Program-made: the position numbers and the translations under genes | Shown: positions 33,485-42,068 of the stretch, one piece after another | How the letters are laid out: each line of letters opens with the position of its first letter | How positions within the stretch are numbered: position 1 is the first letter of the stretch | NCBI GenBank assembly: GCA_016704305.1 | Contig: JADJAL010000018.1 | Span: 56,733-120,732 of the forward strand | Direction: 5' to 3' | DNA length: 64,000 nucleotides | Origin: Haliea sp. | GTDB taxonomy: Bacteria > Pseudomonadota > Gammaproteobacteria > Pseudomonadales > Halieaceae | The notes under the pieces: generated by a model | Database searches by the model: none | What the model was told of the DNA's origin: nothing | Seen by the model: only the letters and a program-made list of their open reading frames with translations

Positions 33485-34728
33485 ATGAAGCGAACACACA
33501 TGATTCTGCTGGCCACGGCAATCCTGTTGCAGGCGTGCGCCCAGCCAGCCCAACAGCCAGTTCGGCAGCCAGATTCCCAGCCATACGCCCAGAGCGCAGG
33601 GCCACTGCTGCACGCTGAGCCGTGGGCAGAGGCAGACCGACTCTTTTTCAACAACCCCGACACACCCGAGTGGAAAGGCGCCGACGTCGCCAACAGCGTC
33701 GCCGTGGACGACAATCGCATCCTGTGGGTATTCGGCGATACGCTATTGGCGGAGCCCGGCGTGAACGCGTGCGATCGCTTCGGCACGTTCGATATCGCAT
33801 TGCACAACTCCCTGGCACTGCAGTGGGGGACGGATCCCACCACCGCGCGTATCGAGCATTTCTGGGGACATGCTGGTTCAGGGCCGGAATCGTTTTTCTC
33901 GCCAACGGAAGACGATGGCAGCTGGTACTGGATGGGTGGCGTCACGGTATTCGGCGACCAGGCGCTGGTGTTCCTGATGCATGCGCGCTCCACACTGCCG
34001 GCAGGCGCGGACGCCAACGAGGCCACCGCCTGCGCGGGCCTGAATTTTGAGATGCTGGGCTGGGATGCGCGCATTGCTCGGATTACCCCGCAAACACCGG
34101 ATAAATGGCAGTGGCGCTCCGTGAGCCTGCCGGATGACGTGACGTGGCACGGCATCCTTGCGGGGTCATCAACGGTTATCGTGCGGGACGACTTTCTTTA
34201 TGCGTGGTCTGCCGGGCCCGCCACGCTGGCGGGCAACCCGTGTTCCTTGCGCGTTGGCCGTTGGCTGCAGCGACGGCGGGCGACCTGCGCGCGCCGCAGT
34301 GGCATACGGATGCAGGATGGACGTCACAACTGGCGTTAGGCAGCGCGGCACCGACGCCCATCGTCAACGACGGCAACAACGAGGTATCGGTTGCCGAGAA
34401 GGTCTGGCCGGGCGCAGCGCAACCGTGGTGGTGGTTGCAGAGCAGCCACGTGATGAACTCGTCGCTGTGTTATCGCAGTGGTTCGTCGGCAACGAGCTTT
34501 GGCGAATGCCTGGAGTTTATGCGGCCATCAGAACTCGACACGTATCCGGACAGCAGTCTGTTGGTGTACGCCGTGAAGTTTCATCCGGCATTGAGTGGGC
34601 AGGGGAGCGATGCTGCGATTGCGACGTATGTGGTGAACAGCTGTGACCTGCGTGACATTCAGCAGAAGTGTGATTTGTACTATCCGCGTTTTATCAAGCT
34701 GCGCCTGCGCCAGTCTTCAAGCGACTGA
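33485..34728 (+). pseudogene. Secreted DUF4185/DUF5005-like lipoprotein, frameshifted
   Basis: The first frame begins with the signal peptide MKRTHMILLATAILLQAC, a lipobox followed by a Gln/Pro-rich linker. It reads a beta-propeller-like pattern (VDDNRILWVFGDTLLAEPG, GSWYWMGGVTVFGDQALVF) to GNP at 34238. The coding text then continues one frame away as VFLARWPLAAATAGDL and on to KLRLRQSSSD at 34728. One base is missing in the C run at 34237-34239. Restored, the protein is about 414 residues. The VFGDT motif recalls DUF4185-type glycan-related secreted proteins, but this is a resemblance only. Confidence 0.65.
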
Positions 34729-34747
34729 CGCAGGCGTCGCTACCACA

Positions 34748-35386
34748 TCACTGTGACGTCAGTCGCTCATCGGCGATAGCCGTCTCGCGGTACCAGTCCG
34801 TCATGTCGTCGTACATATCGCCGTGCAAAATGTGCAGCGGCGCCCGGTGGTAGATTTTGATGTCGTGGAACGGGTCGGTCAGTATTTTGATAGCCCATAC
34901 CAGGCCAGACTGGAAGCCCATCAGATAGAACAGATGCACGGTCCGAAACAACACGGCGCCGATGCCCGTGGCCAGCCACAGAATCGCGGTGTTGTAGATC
35001 AGGCCCTTGTCGATTTGCTGGTCACTGAGCAGGCCGAAAAAGTCCGGGATGAACCACAGAATGATCGGCACCGCGATCCAGATCGAGAGCAGAATGACCT
35101 TGCGGCGCAGGTTGTAGCCGACCTTCACGCTTTCCTTGTATTCATGCGTGGCGCCGTTTACCTCATCGTAGGTTTTGGGTTCGAAGAAAAAGTGGCCGAC
35201 TTGCCGCAGCACCATGGCCAGCAGCCAGCCGACCATCACGGCCGCGACGGGATCGACGAATATCAGGTAGTAACTGACGACGAAGCAGCTGGCGCTCAGG
35301 AGATGCAGCAACTGGTTGACACGGTTGTGGTGGTAATAGCGGTGATCGTCCCAGCGCTGGCGATGCAGTTCTTCAAAAAATGTCAT
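34748..35386 (-). CDS. Small polytopic membrane protein, DUF962/Mpo1-like in part
   Basis: This 212-residue protein begins FFEELHRQRWDDHRYYHHNR and has four to five hydrophobic helices. The segment RVNQLLHLLSASCFVVSYYL with HFFFEPKTYDEVNGATHEY resembles the His/Asn/Glu layout of DUF962 (Mpo1-like) membrane enzymes, which oxidise fatty-acid derivatives using iron. A second histidine-rich part is IYHRAPLHILHGDMYDDMTD. The resemblance is partial, so it may be a new family. It is the last gene of a four-gene operon; its ATG overlaps the psd stop by four bases (ATGA), so its expression is coupled to phosphatidylserine decarboxylase. Confidence 0.7.
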   Translation of the reverse strand: MTFFEELHRQRWDDHRYYHHNRVNQLLHLLSASCFVVSYYLIFVDPVAAVMVGWLLAMVLRQVGHFFFEPKTYDEVNGATHEYKESVKVGYNLRRKVILLSIWIAVPIILWFIPDFFGLLSDQQIDKGLIYNTAILWLATGIGAVLFRTVHLFYLMGFQSGLVWAIKILTDPFHDIKIYHRAPLHILHGDMYDDMTDWYRETAIADERLTSQ

Positions 35387-36276
35387 AGTGTCACCTCGTT
35401 AGTGTGTGGAGTTGCGGGGAAAGACAGGAGCGCTTCTCCCATCTGTATGCGCTCGCCAGTGCGGATACCGTCGCAGAACTGGTAGTCCGCAGTGGCAAAC
35501 AAAATGATGGTGGAGCCGTGTTGGAAATAGCCGAGTTCATCGCCCTTGCCAAACGAGGCATCACACGCAATCTTCCGCGGACCCTTGTAATGCATGTCCA
35601 GCAGCGTATCGAGCCAGCGCAAACGGATACTGGCGACCAGGATGGCCGCAACAGCGACCAGGCAGACGGAACTTTGCGGTCGCTGCGTCTCGAGTTCCAT
35701 CACGGCCCGCTCATTCTTGCAGTACAGATTTTCAATGCGTTGCAGCGCGATGGGATTGACGTTCCAGGTGTCGCCGGAAATATAGGTGACTTCACGTATG
35801 CGGCAATCGATTGGCGCGTGAAAGCGGTGGTACATGCTACTGGTGAGCCGCAATGTGATGTACCTGCCGTCCCGGTAGGTCTCGCGCAGCGCGCTGTCGG
35901 GCATGAGGTCTTCCAGATAGTAGGGAAAGCCCTTGGCCTGGAAGACCATCGTCCCGGCGATAGTGCCGTGCTCGCCGACGATGGCGTCGCAGGGACTGAC
36001 GACAATGTCCGCGCGGTCATCAATCGTTCGCGCGCCGGGGCGCAGCTCCCGCGTAAAGCACTCCTGCAGGCTGGAAAACTCCTGCTGCCGCGACTCACTC
36101 AGGTCCAGGTCGTCGGCAAAGGTCTTCCAGATGCGCAGCAACAGGCGGGTAAGTCGCGGGTTCTCGATGCCGCTCAGCCAACCCATGAACTGCGTGGCCA
36201 GGCGACGCGGAATGCGGTTGGTCAGCAGGAAATTGAGCTGCGCGTTCTGCGACATTGACTGTACGAGATTGCTCAT
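35383..36276 (-). CDS. psd: Phosphatidylserine decarboxylase
   Basis: This pyruvoyl-dependent inner-membrane enzyme converts phosphatidylserine to phosphatidylethanolamine. It has 297 residues, similar to E. coli Psd (322). Family motifs: FTRELRPGARTI, VSPCDAIVGEHGTI, and YHRFHAPIDCRIREVTYISG. The self-cleavage site is HGST in ELGYFQHGSTIILF, where most relatives have LGST. The GS pair that generates the pyruvoyl serine is intact, so it is probably active. It lies 3 bases downstream of the PHP-glycosyltransferase stop and overlaps the next ATG. This makes it unusual: a psd in a glycosyltransferase-aminotransferase operon rather than with its usual housekeeping neighbours. Confidence 0.92.
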   Translation of the reverse strand: MSNLVQSMSQNAQLNFLLTNRIPRRLATQFMGWLSGIENPRLTRLLLRIWKTFADDLDLSESRQQEFSSLQECFTRELRPGARTIDDRADIVVSPCDAIVGEHGTIAGTMVFQAKGFPYYLEDLMPDSALRETYRDGRYITLRLTSSMYHRFHAPIDCRIREVTYISGDTWNVNPIALQRIENLYCKNERAVMELETQRPQSSVCLVAVAAILVASIRLRWLDTLLDMHYKGPRKIACDASFGKGDELGYFQHGSTIILFATADYQFCDGIRTGERIQMGEALLSFPATPHTNEVTL

Positions 36277-36279
36277 GGT

Positions 36280-38994
36280 TCAGGCGACCGAGCGCTGCTC
36301 GACGACGCGCAGGGTTGTCGGCAGTCCGAGGTCCTTCACGTACTGCGTCATGATGCGCTCTGCGCTGTAGTGGCCGGCCCGTGCGCGCGCGGCGGTGCGC
36401 ATGGTGTTGCGCCTGGCCTGCCAGCCGAAGTGGGAGACGATCTGGGCGGCCATCTCGCGCGGATCATTGACCAGATAGCCGCTGACTTCGTGCTCGATGA
36501 TGTCGCGCGGCCCTTTGCAGTCGTAGGCAATCGCGGGCATGCCGTGCGCGAACGCTTCCAGCAGTACATTGCCGAAGGTGTCAAAGCGCGAGGGAAAGAC
36601 AAACATGTCGAGGCTCGCGTACAGTGACGCCAGCGTCGCCTTGTCTATCCAGCCCATGAACCGGGCATCCGGCAGCAGCGCTTTGAGCTCTTCCTCGGCG
36701 GGGCCGCTGCCAGCGATCACCAGCTTCAGGTTTGGCAACGACTTCCTGGCGCGTGCCATGATGTCAGGCAGGTCCATGATGCCCTTCTCCGCGCTCAACC
36801 TGCAGGCAATGAACAAGACGGGCGTGTCATCGTTTGCATCCGCGAACAGGTCTGACTTCTTGATGGGCTTTACCGGCGCAGTGACGTCGGGTGCATGGTG
36901 CGCGGTGAGGAAAACCTTTTCCTTGTCCAGCTGCATCTCGAATCCGGTCAGCCAGTCGCGATGCTCCCGATTAAGCACGAAAACGCCGTCAAACTGGCTG
37001 TAGAGCAGGCGCAGCAGGCGCCGCACGCGGTCGCGCTCGTGCTGGGTCGCCTGCGTGGTGCACTTGATGTATTCGATCCAGTCCGTGTGCATGAAAAAGA
37101 AACACGGCACATTGAACATGTGCTTCAGGTAGAGCGCCACGGCCACCATGGGTCCTTCGGTGGAGCAGATTACGCGGTCGTAACCGCCTTCATAAAATAT
37201 GCGGGCAATTTCCAACAGGTCCGGAATGCGCAGTTGCTGGCCACCGGAATCTGGCAGCGTGAACGCCGACAGAGGTCGTGTCACATGCAGGTGTGGTTCC
37301 GGGACGGCCGTTTCGTGGCATACCAGCAGGTCGATCGCGATGTCCTTGCTTTGTATCTGCCGCAGCTTGCCGGTCAGGGAATTGCACACACCGTTCTTGT
37401 CGAATAGCGTGTCCGTAAGGTGCAGTGCACGGTATTCGTGATGGTTGCGACCGAGGTGCGAGGCGAAATTGTTGAGGAATGTCCTGTTCTGGTACAGCGC
37501 TCGCGTGCTGGCGAGATTGGCGCCGGCCAGCACCGCAGCGATCATCACCGGAAAAGTGAGTTTATCCACCAGGTCGCCGATGCAGCGATCCGTTACCTGT
37601 GTATGCTTGCTGGGCGTGCCGAGCAGCCACGCCGTCACCTGGCTGGGAACCTCGAATTTTCGTGTCAGCTCCTCCGTGGAAAAGCTGCCGGATTCCCCCA
37701 GCTTCTCCGCCAGTTTTGAATCCTGTACGCGTTGGATGATGACCTTGCTGATCTGGGTAAAAAGGTCGGCGATGGCGAAGTTCACGGTTTCGGTAAAGTC
37801 TTCGGCACAGGTTGCGCGACTGTCGGCGATCTGCTCCAGGTAGGAAATGCAGAACCGATACTTCTTGGAAACGTTCCAGCGCAGCATCTTGTTGGGCTTC
37901 TTGCCCTGCAAGGCATCGTGGACAAACGCGAAGAACTTGCGCGACTGCTTGTTCTTTTGCAGCTCCAGCAAAATGTTGCTGAGCGCAAAGCAGGCCAGTT
38001 TGTCGCTCGCTTCTCCGCGGTGCAGCAGGATGCGCAGCAGGCCGGGATCTTCAATATTCGTGGCGATCTGTGCAAAGTAATCCAGCAGCGCGATATTCAG
38101 CTTCTGGTTTTCAGACACCTCGCCGTACGGCGCCATATTGCCTGCGCGAATCGCCTCCAGCGCGAGCTGCGATGGCAGTTCCGAGCGCAGGCGCTGCTGC
38201 AGGTTGGGGATCATCAACTGGCTGCCGCACTGGCCCGCGAAAATGCCCATGTGGTCATCCGATCCGCCGGTGAGCACTTTAGGTCTTTCCGGGTCTACAC
38301 CGAAATCGCGCGGGTCCAGTTTGTGCTTTTTGGCATAGCCTCGGATTTTTTCCGGCGTGAGACCCTGCACCCAATTCAGCGTGAGCGTTGACTGCCACAG
38401 GTCGCGCTGGCCGTTCAACACTTCAAAGCGTTGGAACATCACGGCGAATTTCTCGAACAGCTCCAGGTCGATATTCTCGCTGCGGGTATAAAAATACAGC
38501 GGGTGCGGCAGCACTACCGGGATATCGTGCTCCGCGGCATAGCGCAGGAAGTCGTACACATTCTGCCGCTTGGCATACAGCACCAGTTCCTGCTCGGGTG
38601 AAAAGCCGTACGTAAGCACGTGCAGGTAGAGATTGGCTTCCGGGAAGTAACAGGTGAATTCAGCACCTGCCAGCACATCGTATCCCTGGTCCAGCAGCGT
38701 CCAGCAGGAGCGCGCGTTGTTGTGGTTGGTGACGGTTATCACGTCGCTGCCGTTGCGGCGCAGGCACTTCACCAGCTTGCTGGTTTTCAGCCAGGTTTCC
38801 GGCAGGCCGAGAATACGGCCCCACAGCTCGTCCGGCGTATCACTGTTGAAGTCGTGGCAGTGCATGTCGAGGCGCAGGGTGTCTTCGATGGCGAAGCGCC
38901 CGGATTCGCGCGCCAGATAAGCCCTGAACTCCTCCGCCAGCGAATTCCTGAACTCCCCGTGTTGCATACCCATCACTGTCGATTTTGCAATCAT
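36280..38994 (-). CDS. PHP-type hydrolase domain fused to a GT4 glycosyltransferase
   Basis: This 904-residue fusion starts with a PHP-like metal-dependent phosphoesterase region (about residues 30-300). Metal motifs visible are LDMHCHDFNSDTP, VTVTNHNNARSCW, the acidic GAEFTCYFPEAN, VLPHPLYFY and GGSDDHMGIF. A helical middle of about 250 residues has no recognised family. The C-terminal part (about 560-890) is a GT-B/GT4 glycosyltransferase with FFFMHTDWIEYIK, IACRLSAEKGIMDLP, LVIAGSGPAEEELKALLP and FPSRFDTFGNVLLEAFAHG, containing the EX7E-like donor motif. I chose the ATG at 38994 because it overlaps the aminotransferase stop (ATGA). Longer frames extend to 39138 but into the upstream gene. 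The product is probably glycosylated lipid, by context. Confidence 0.88.
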   Translation of the reverse strand: MIAKSTVMGMQHGEFRNSLAEEFRAYLARESGRFAIEDTLRLDMHCHDFNSDTPDELWGRILGLPETWLKTSKLVKCLRRNGSDVITVTNHNNARSCWTLLDQGYDVLAGAEFTCYFPEANLYLHVLTYGFSPEQELVLYAKRQNVYDFLRYAAEHDIPVVLPHPLYFYTRSENIDLELFEKFAVMFQRFEVLNGQRDLWQSTLTLNWVQGLTPEKIRGYAKKHKLDPRDFGVDPERPKVLTGGSDDHMGIFAGQCGSQLMIPNLQQRLRSELPSQLALEAIRAGNMAPYGEVSENQKLNIALLDYFAQIATNIEDPGLLRILLHRGEASDKLACFALSNILLELQKNKQSRKFFAFVHDALQGKKPNKMLRWNVSKKYRFCISYLEQIADSRATCAEDFTETVNFAIADLFTQISKVIIQRVQDSKLAEKLGESGSFSTEELTRKFEVPSQVTAWLLGTPSKHTQVTDRCIGDLVDKLTFPVMIAAVLAGANLASTRALYQNRTFLNNFASHLGRNHHEYRALHLTDTLFDKNGVCNSLTGKLRQIQSKDIAIDLLVCHETAVPEPHLHVTRPLSAFTLPDSGGQQLRIPDLLEIARIFYEGGYDRVICSTEGPMVAVALYLKHMFNVPCFFFMHTDWIEYIKCTTQATQHERDRVRRLLRLLYSQFDGVFVLNREHRDWLTGFEMQLDKEKVFLTAHHAPDVTAPVKPIKKSDLFADANDDTPVLFIACRLSAEKGIMDLPDIMARARKSLPNLKLVIAGSGPAEEELKALLPDARFMGWIDKATLASLYASLDMFVFPSRFDTFGNVLLEAFAHGMPAIAYDCKGPRDIIEHEVSGYLVNDPREMAAQIVSHFGWQARRNTMRTAARARAGHYSAERIMTQYVKDLGLPTTLRVVEQRSVA

Positions 38995-40709
38995 GGCGCG
39001 ACCTCCCCTGTATTTCGTGGCTGGATGTCCTGCAGACGTGGTTGTACTTTGCTGAGCAAAGGGAATCGGGCGTGGAGCATCTCCGCCATGAGTTGTCGCT
39101 TGATTGATGTCGCGGTGAGTTCCGCCGACTGCCACCACCAGCCGTCGCCAGACATCTGCCGCGCCGCGCGCACGAAGCGCTCGGTGACTTCCTCGAACTC
39201 CGCGTCAGTAAAATTCAGGCTCATGATCATGCGGCCACTGCCTACCCAGCTCAGCTCCAGCCCCTGGTCGCGCAGGTAAAACTGGAACATCCAGTTGTAG
39301 CGGCTTGGCGTGAGGTACAGCACGGTGCAAATGGTGTGGAGATTGGCCACTTTCACCGGCAGTTTTTCTTCCTGCAAGCGCGCATTCAAACGCGCAATGC
39401 GCGCGTCCCAGAGGGCCTCCGCCTGCGCGTACAAGGTTTGGTACTGCGGCTGCTCTATCCGCCGCAGGAACACATCCATCGCGGCGAGCACATAGGGGTG
39501 CGAATTGAACGTGCCGCGCGCGAAGGAGATATGTGCAGGTTGTTCCGGCTTGAAGCGCTGCATCAGCTCGCGGCGACCGCACAATACACCCACGGGAAAT
39601 CCACCTCCCAGCGTCTTGCCGTAGGTCACCATGTCGGCCTGGATGCCGAAATAGCCCTGCGCGCCACGATAGCCGAGTCGAAAGCCGGTAAAGACCTCGT
39701 CGAAAATGAGTACGATCTGGCGACGCGTACAGACATCACGCACGCACTGCAACCAGCGGGTGTACGCCGCGCGATTGAAATCGGCGGAGCGATTGCTGTT
39801 GACCAGGCTGGCATCCCCGGGAGCGTCTGCATTGGGGTGCATTGCCTGCAGCGGATTGATCAGCACGCAGGCGATATCGTTGCGCGTCTCCAGCACTTTG
39901 AGCGTGCGTTCACTCAGGTCGCGCAAGGTATACACGTCGTCGACATTGCGTTGGTTGCCGACACCGGGCTGCACGCCGTCCCACCAGCCGTGGTAGGCGC
40001 CGCACAGGCGCACCAGATGCGTTTTGCCGGTGTGATAGCGCGCCAGGCGGACGGCCTGCATGACGGCTTCCGTGCCTGACATATGGAATGACACTTCATC
40101 CAGGCCAGCTATCTGCGCGATTTTTTCTACGTTGTCGCGTACCACGGGGTGGTAGGCGCCGAGTACCGGGCCCAGCTGGTGAACCCGTTGCATCCCTTCT
40201 TCGATGCACTCTTTATAGAAATCGTAGCCGAAGACATTCACGCCGTAGGAGCCGGTGAGGTCGTAGCGCCAGTTGCCATCGAGATCGCGGATGCGCACAT
40301 CCGCGCTCTCCTCGACCACGGTCGCCTGCCGCAATGCAGTGGGAAGCAGCTCGCGATACGGAAAGGGGACGCGGTAGGCGCTGGTGAAGCTCACGTCGGA
40401 AATGCGGCTGTCGAGCGTTGCAGCATACGCCAGCGATTTGGGTGACCTTGCGGCACTGGCCTGCGCGAGTCGCGACAGTCCCGCGCGACGTTGCTCCGCA
40501 ATCTCCGCAGGTGCTCCGTCACTGACGAAGTACTGCTCGTGGTTAAAACTGTAGGCGGCTACCTGGCGGGCGATCCTGCGCGACCATTTGGCATGCCCGC
40601 GCAGTGAAGGGTGCTTGGCCCGCGAGAGCCGCAGGCGGATGTGGACTTTGTATGCCAGCGCGCAGCAGGCAGCAATAGACAGTACGTAAACAACAGCAGA
40701 TTGCAGCAT
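38991..40709 (-). CDS. Membrane-anchored class III aminotransferase (GSA-aminomutase-like)
   Basis: This PLP-dependent enzyme has 572 residues. It is longer than glutamate-1-semialdehyde aminomutase (about 430) because of an N-terminal membrane helix (MLQSAVVYVLSIAACCALAY) and about 100 further residues. The fold-type I core shows NWRYDLTGSYGVNVFGYDF, FHMSGTEAVMQAVRLAR, CGAYHGWWDG, the aspartate in LIFDEVFTGFRLG, and the PLP lysine in TYGKTLGGGFPVG. The active site therefore faces the cytoplasm next to the membrane. It is the first gene of the operon; the next gene starts within its stop. By context it may transaminate a lipid-linked or sugar intermediate, not tetrapyrrole precursors. Confidence 0.88.
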   Translation of the reverse strand: MLQSAVVYVLSIAACCALAYKVHIRLRLSRAKHPSLRGHAKWSRRIARQVAAYSFNHEQYFVSDGAPAEIAEQRRAGLSRLAQASAARSPKSLAYAATLDSRISDVSFTSAYRVPFPYRELLPTALRQATVVEESADVRIRDLDGNWRYDLTGSYGVNVFGYDFYKECIEEGMQRVHQLGPVLGAYHPVVRDNVEKIAQIAGLDEVSFHMSGTEAVMQAVRLARYHTGKTHLVRLCGAYHGWWDGVQPGVGNQRNVDDVYTLRDLSERTLKVLETRNDIACVLINPLQAMHPNADAPGDASLVNSNRSADFNRAAYTRWLQCVRDVCTRRQIVLIFDEVFTGFRLGYRGAQGYFGIQADMVTYGKTLGGGFPVGVLCGRRELMQRFKPEQPAHISFARGTFNSHPYVLAAMDVFLRRIEQPQYQTLYAQAEALWDARIARLNARLQEEKLPVKVANLHTICTVLYLTPSRYNWMFQFYLRDQGLELSWVGSGRMIMSLNFTDAEFEEVTERFVRAARQMSGDGWWWQSAELTATSIKRQLMAEMLHARFPLLSKVQPRLQDIQPRNTGEVAP

Positions 40710-40835
40710 AACGCCCCTGATTCAGGCGCCAGCCGCTTGCACGGAGTGCGCCTGTTGGTTTCGGTGAATCTATCGGGGAATCGTTGCAGTTGAATGACAG
40801 TTATATGCGATTTATGTTGCAGTCGCCGGCGGATG

Positions 40836-41927
40836 TCAGGCCGCGAATGAGCCGCGCTGGTCGGATGCCAGGCCCTGGCGAACAGCATCGAGCGTGCGTT
40901 GCGCGCGTTGACGCGAGTCGGTCATCGATGTCTCGTGGCGCAATTCAAGATAGATATCGAGCAGGCGCAGTTCATCGGCGATGCTCCAGCTTTCCGGTGT
41001 CTTCGAGCCGCCCTGGCGATAGAATCGGGTGACAGCCTGCTCGAGAATCCTGGGTACATGCCCGGGTCTGTTGACGTGCTGGTCGAGCAGTAACGCAACA
41101 CCGTATTGTGATGTGACGTAGTCCGCGACAGGCCTCCCGAGAATATATTTTCCGGGATGCCGGTAGAAGGTGTGCAGTCTGTCCATTGCGTGATGTATTT
41201 GCACTTCCCTCACATCCGCGTCCTCACCGGCGCACCAGAAGCGGTAGGCCCAGATGTGTTCGCGCAGCACTTCCTTCTCGCTCGCAGTGCGCAATGCGCG
41301 GCCTTTCAGCGTGAAACGTCCGCGCGCGATATCACTCGGGGATTCGGGGACCTCCACCACATCGAGTCCGGCATCTTTAAAATATTTCTCGAATGCCTGC
41401 GGCTTGTCGCGCTTGAGGCGATGAACCAGCGCAGGCAGTTCACCCGCGCTATCGCCGGTGCCTGCGGTCCATTGAAAACAGCCAAACGTCAGGTAAGCGT
41501 TGTCCCAGGTATTGATGGCCTCGAGTTTTCCTTCATTGGCCGATACCGCCTGCATGACGCGCAGCAGTGAATCCGACAGGTGGGTAAATCGATCGGCATG
41601 ATTCGTGACGTAGTTGTGGATAGACACGCGGCCGACGTTGTAGACGCCTTTGCGATAGGTTTTTGCAAAGACCTGCCCGTCCGGGCCGATGACGTCGCTG
41701 CCGCGCACGATCACCGACTTTGGTTTGACAACAGGCGTTTCCGGAATCGCCGTTACGTATCTGGCGGCGACAAACCCGGTTCCTCCAGCGGTGCGAATCT
41801 TCCACCAACCCGCTTCGAGCGCCAGCAGGTCAATCACCGTACCCTTGTTCAGGCTGCCAATTTTTGTGCCGCCCGGATTGTCGCGAATGTTGAGTCCTGC
41901 TTCTGCATTGACAATTCCCTTGTTCAT
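40836..41927 (-). CDS. SH3b-domain protein with a lysozyme-like/endolysin-like domain
   Basis: This 363-residue protein begins with a bacterial SH3 domain (NAEAGLNIRDNPGGTKIGSL, ending near GTGFVAARYV). A linker and a catalytic-looking domain follow, with VMQAVSANEGKLEAINTWDN and LTFGCFQWTAGTGDSAGELP. The glutamate in SANEG and the FGCFQW motif recall peptidoglycan hydrolases or chitosanase-like lysozymes, where an early Glu is catalytic. No signal peptide is visible, so export would need another route. It is located between two unrelated genes with no phage genes nearby. The specificity is unassigned; a related family of phage endolysins or secreted effectors is possible. Confidence 0.7.
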   Translation of the reverse strand: MNKGIVNAEAGLNIRDNPGGTKIGSLNKGTVIDLLALEAGWWKIRTAGGTGFVAARYVTAIPETPVVKPKSVIVRGSDVIGPDGQVFAKTYRKGVYNVGRVSIHNYVTNHADRFTHLSDSLLRVMQAVSANEGKLEAINTWDNAYLTFGCFQWTAGTGDSAGELPALVHRLKRDKPQAFEKYFKDAGLDVVEVPESPSDIARGRFTLKGRALRTASEKEVLREHIWAYRFWCAGEDADVREVQIHHAMDRLHTFYRHPGKYILGRPVADYVTSQYGVALLLDQHVNRPGHVPRILEQAVTRFYRQGGSKTPESWSIADELRLLDIYLELRHETSMTDSRQRAQRTLDAVRQGLASDQRGSFAA

Positions 41928-42068
41928 ACACCGTCCCTCGTGTGTGCTGTCGGCGCCGCCGTTATCAGTCTAGCAGCCCCTCAATGTCCCGCTAGTAAAC
42001 ACCTGTTCGCCTCGCCTACTACATTTCTGTTACTTTAGTCACCGCATCCATAATAATTCAGGAGAAGG

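Noticed and set aside
39000..39138. Longer start for the PHP-glycosyltransferase
   Set aside because: It would overlap the aminotransferase by about 150 bases; the ATGA overlap at 38991-38994 is the normal coupled start.
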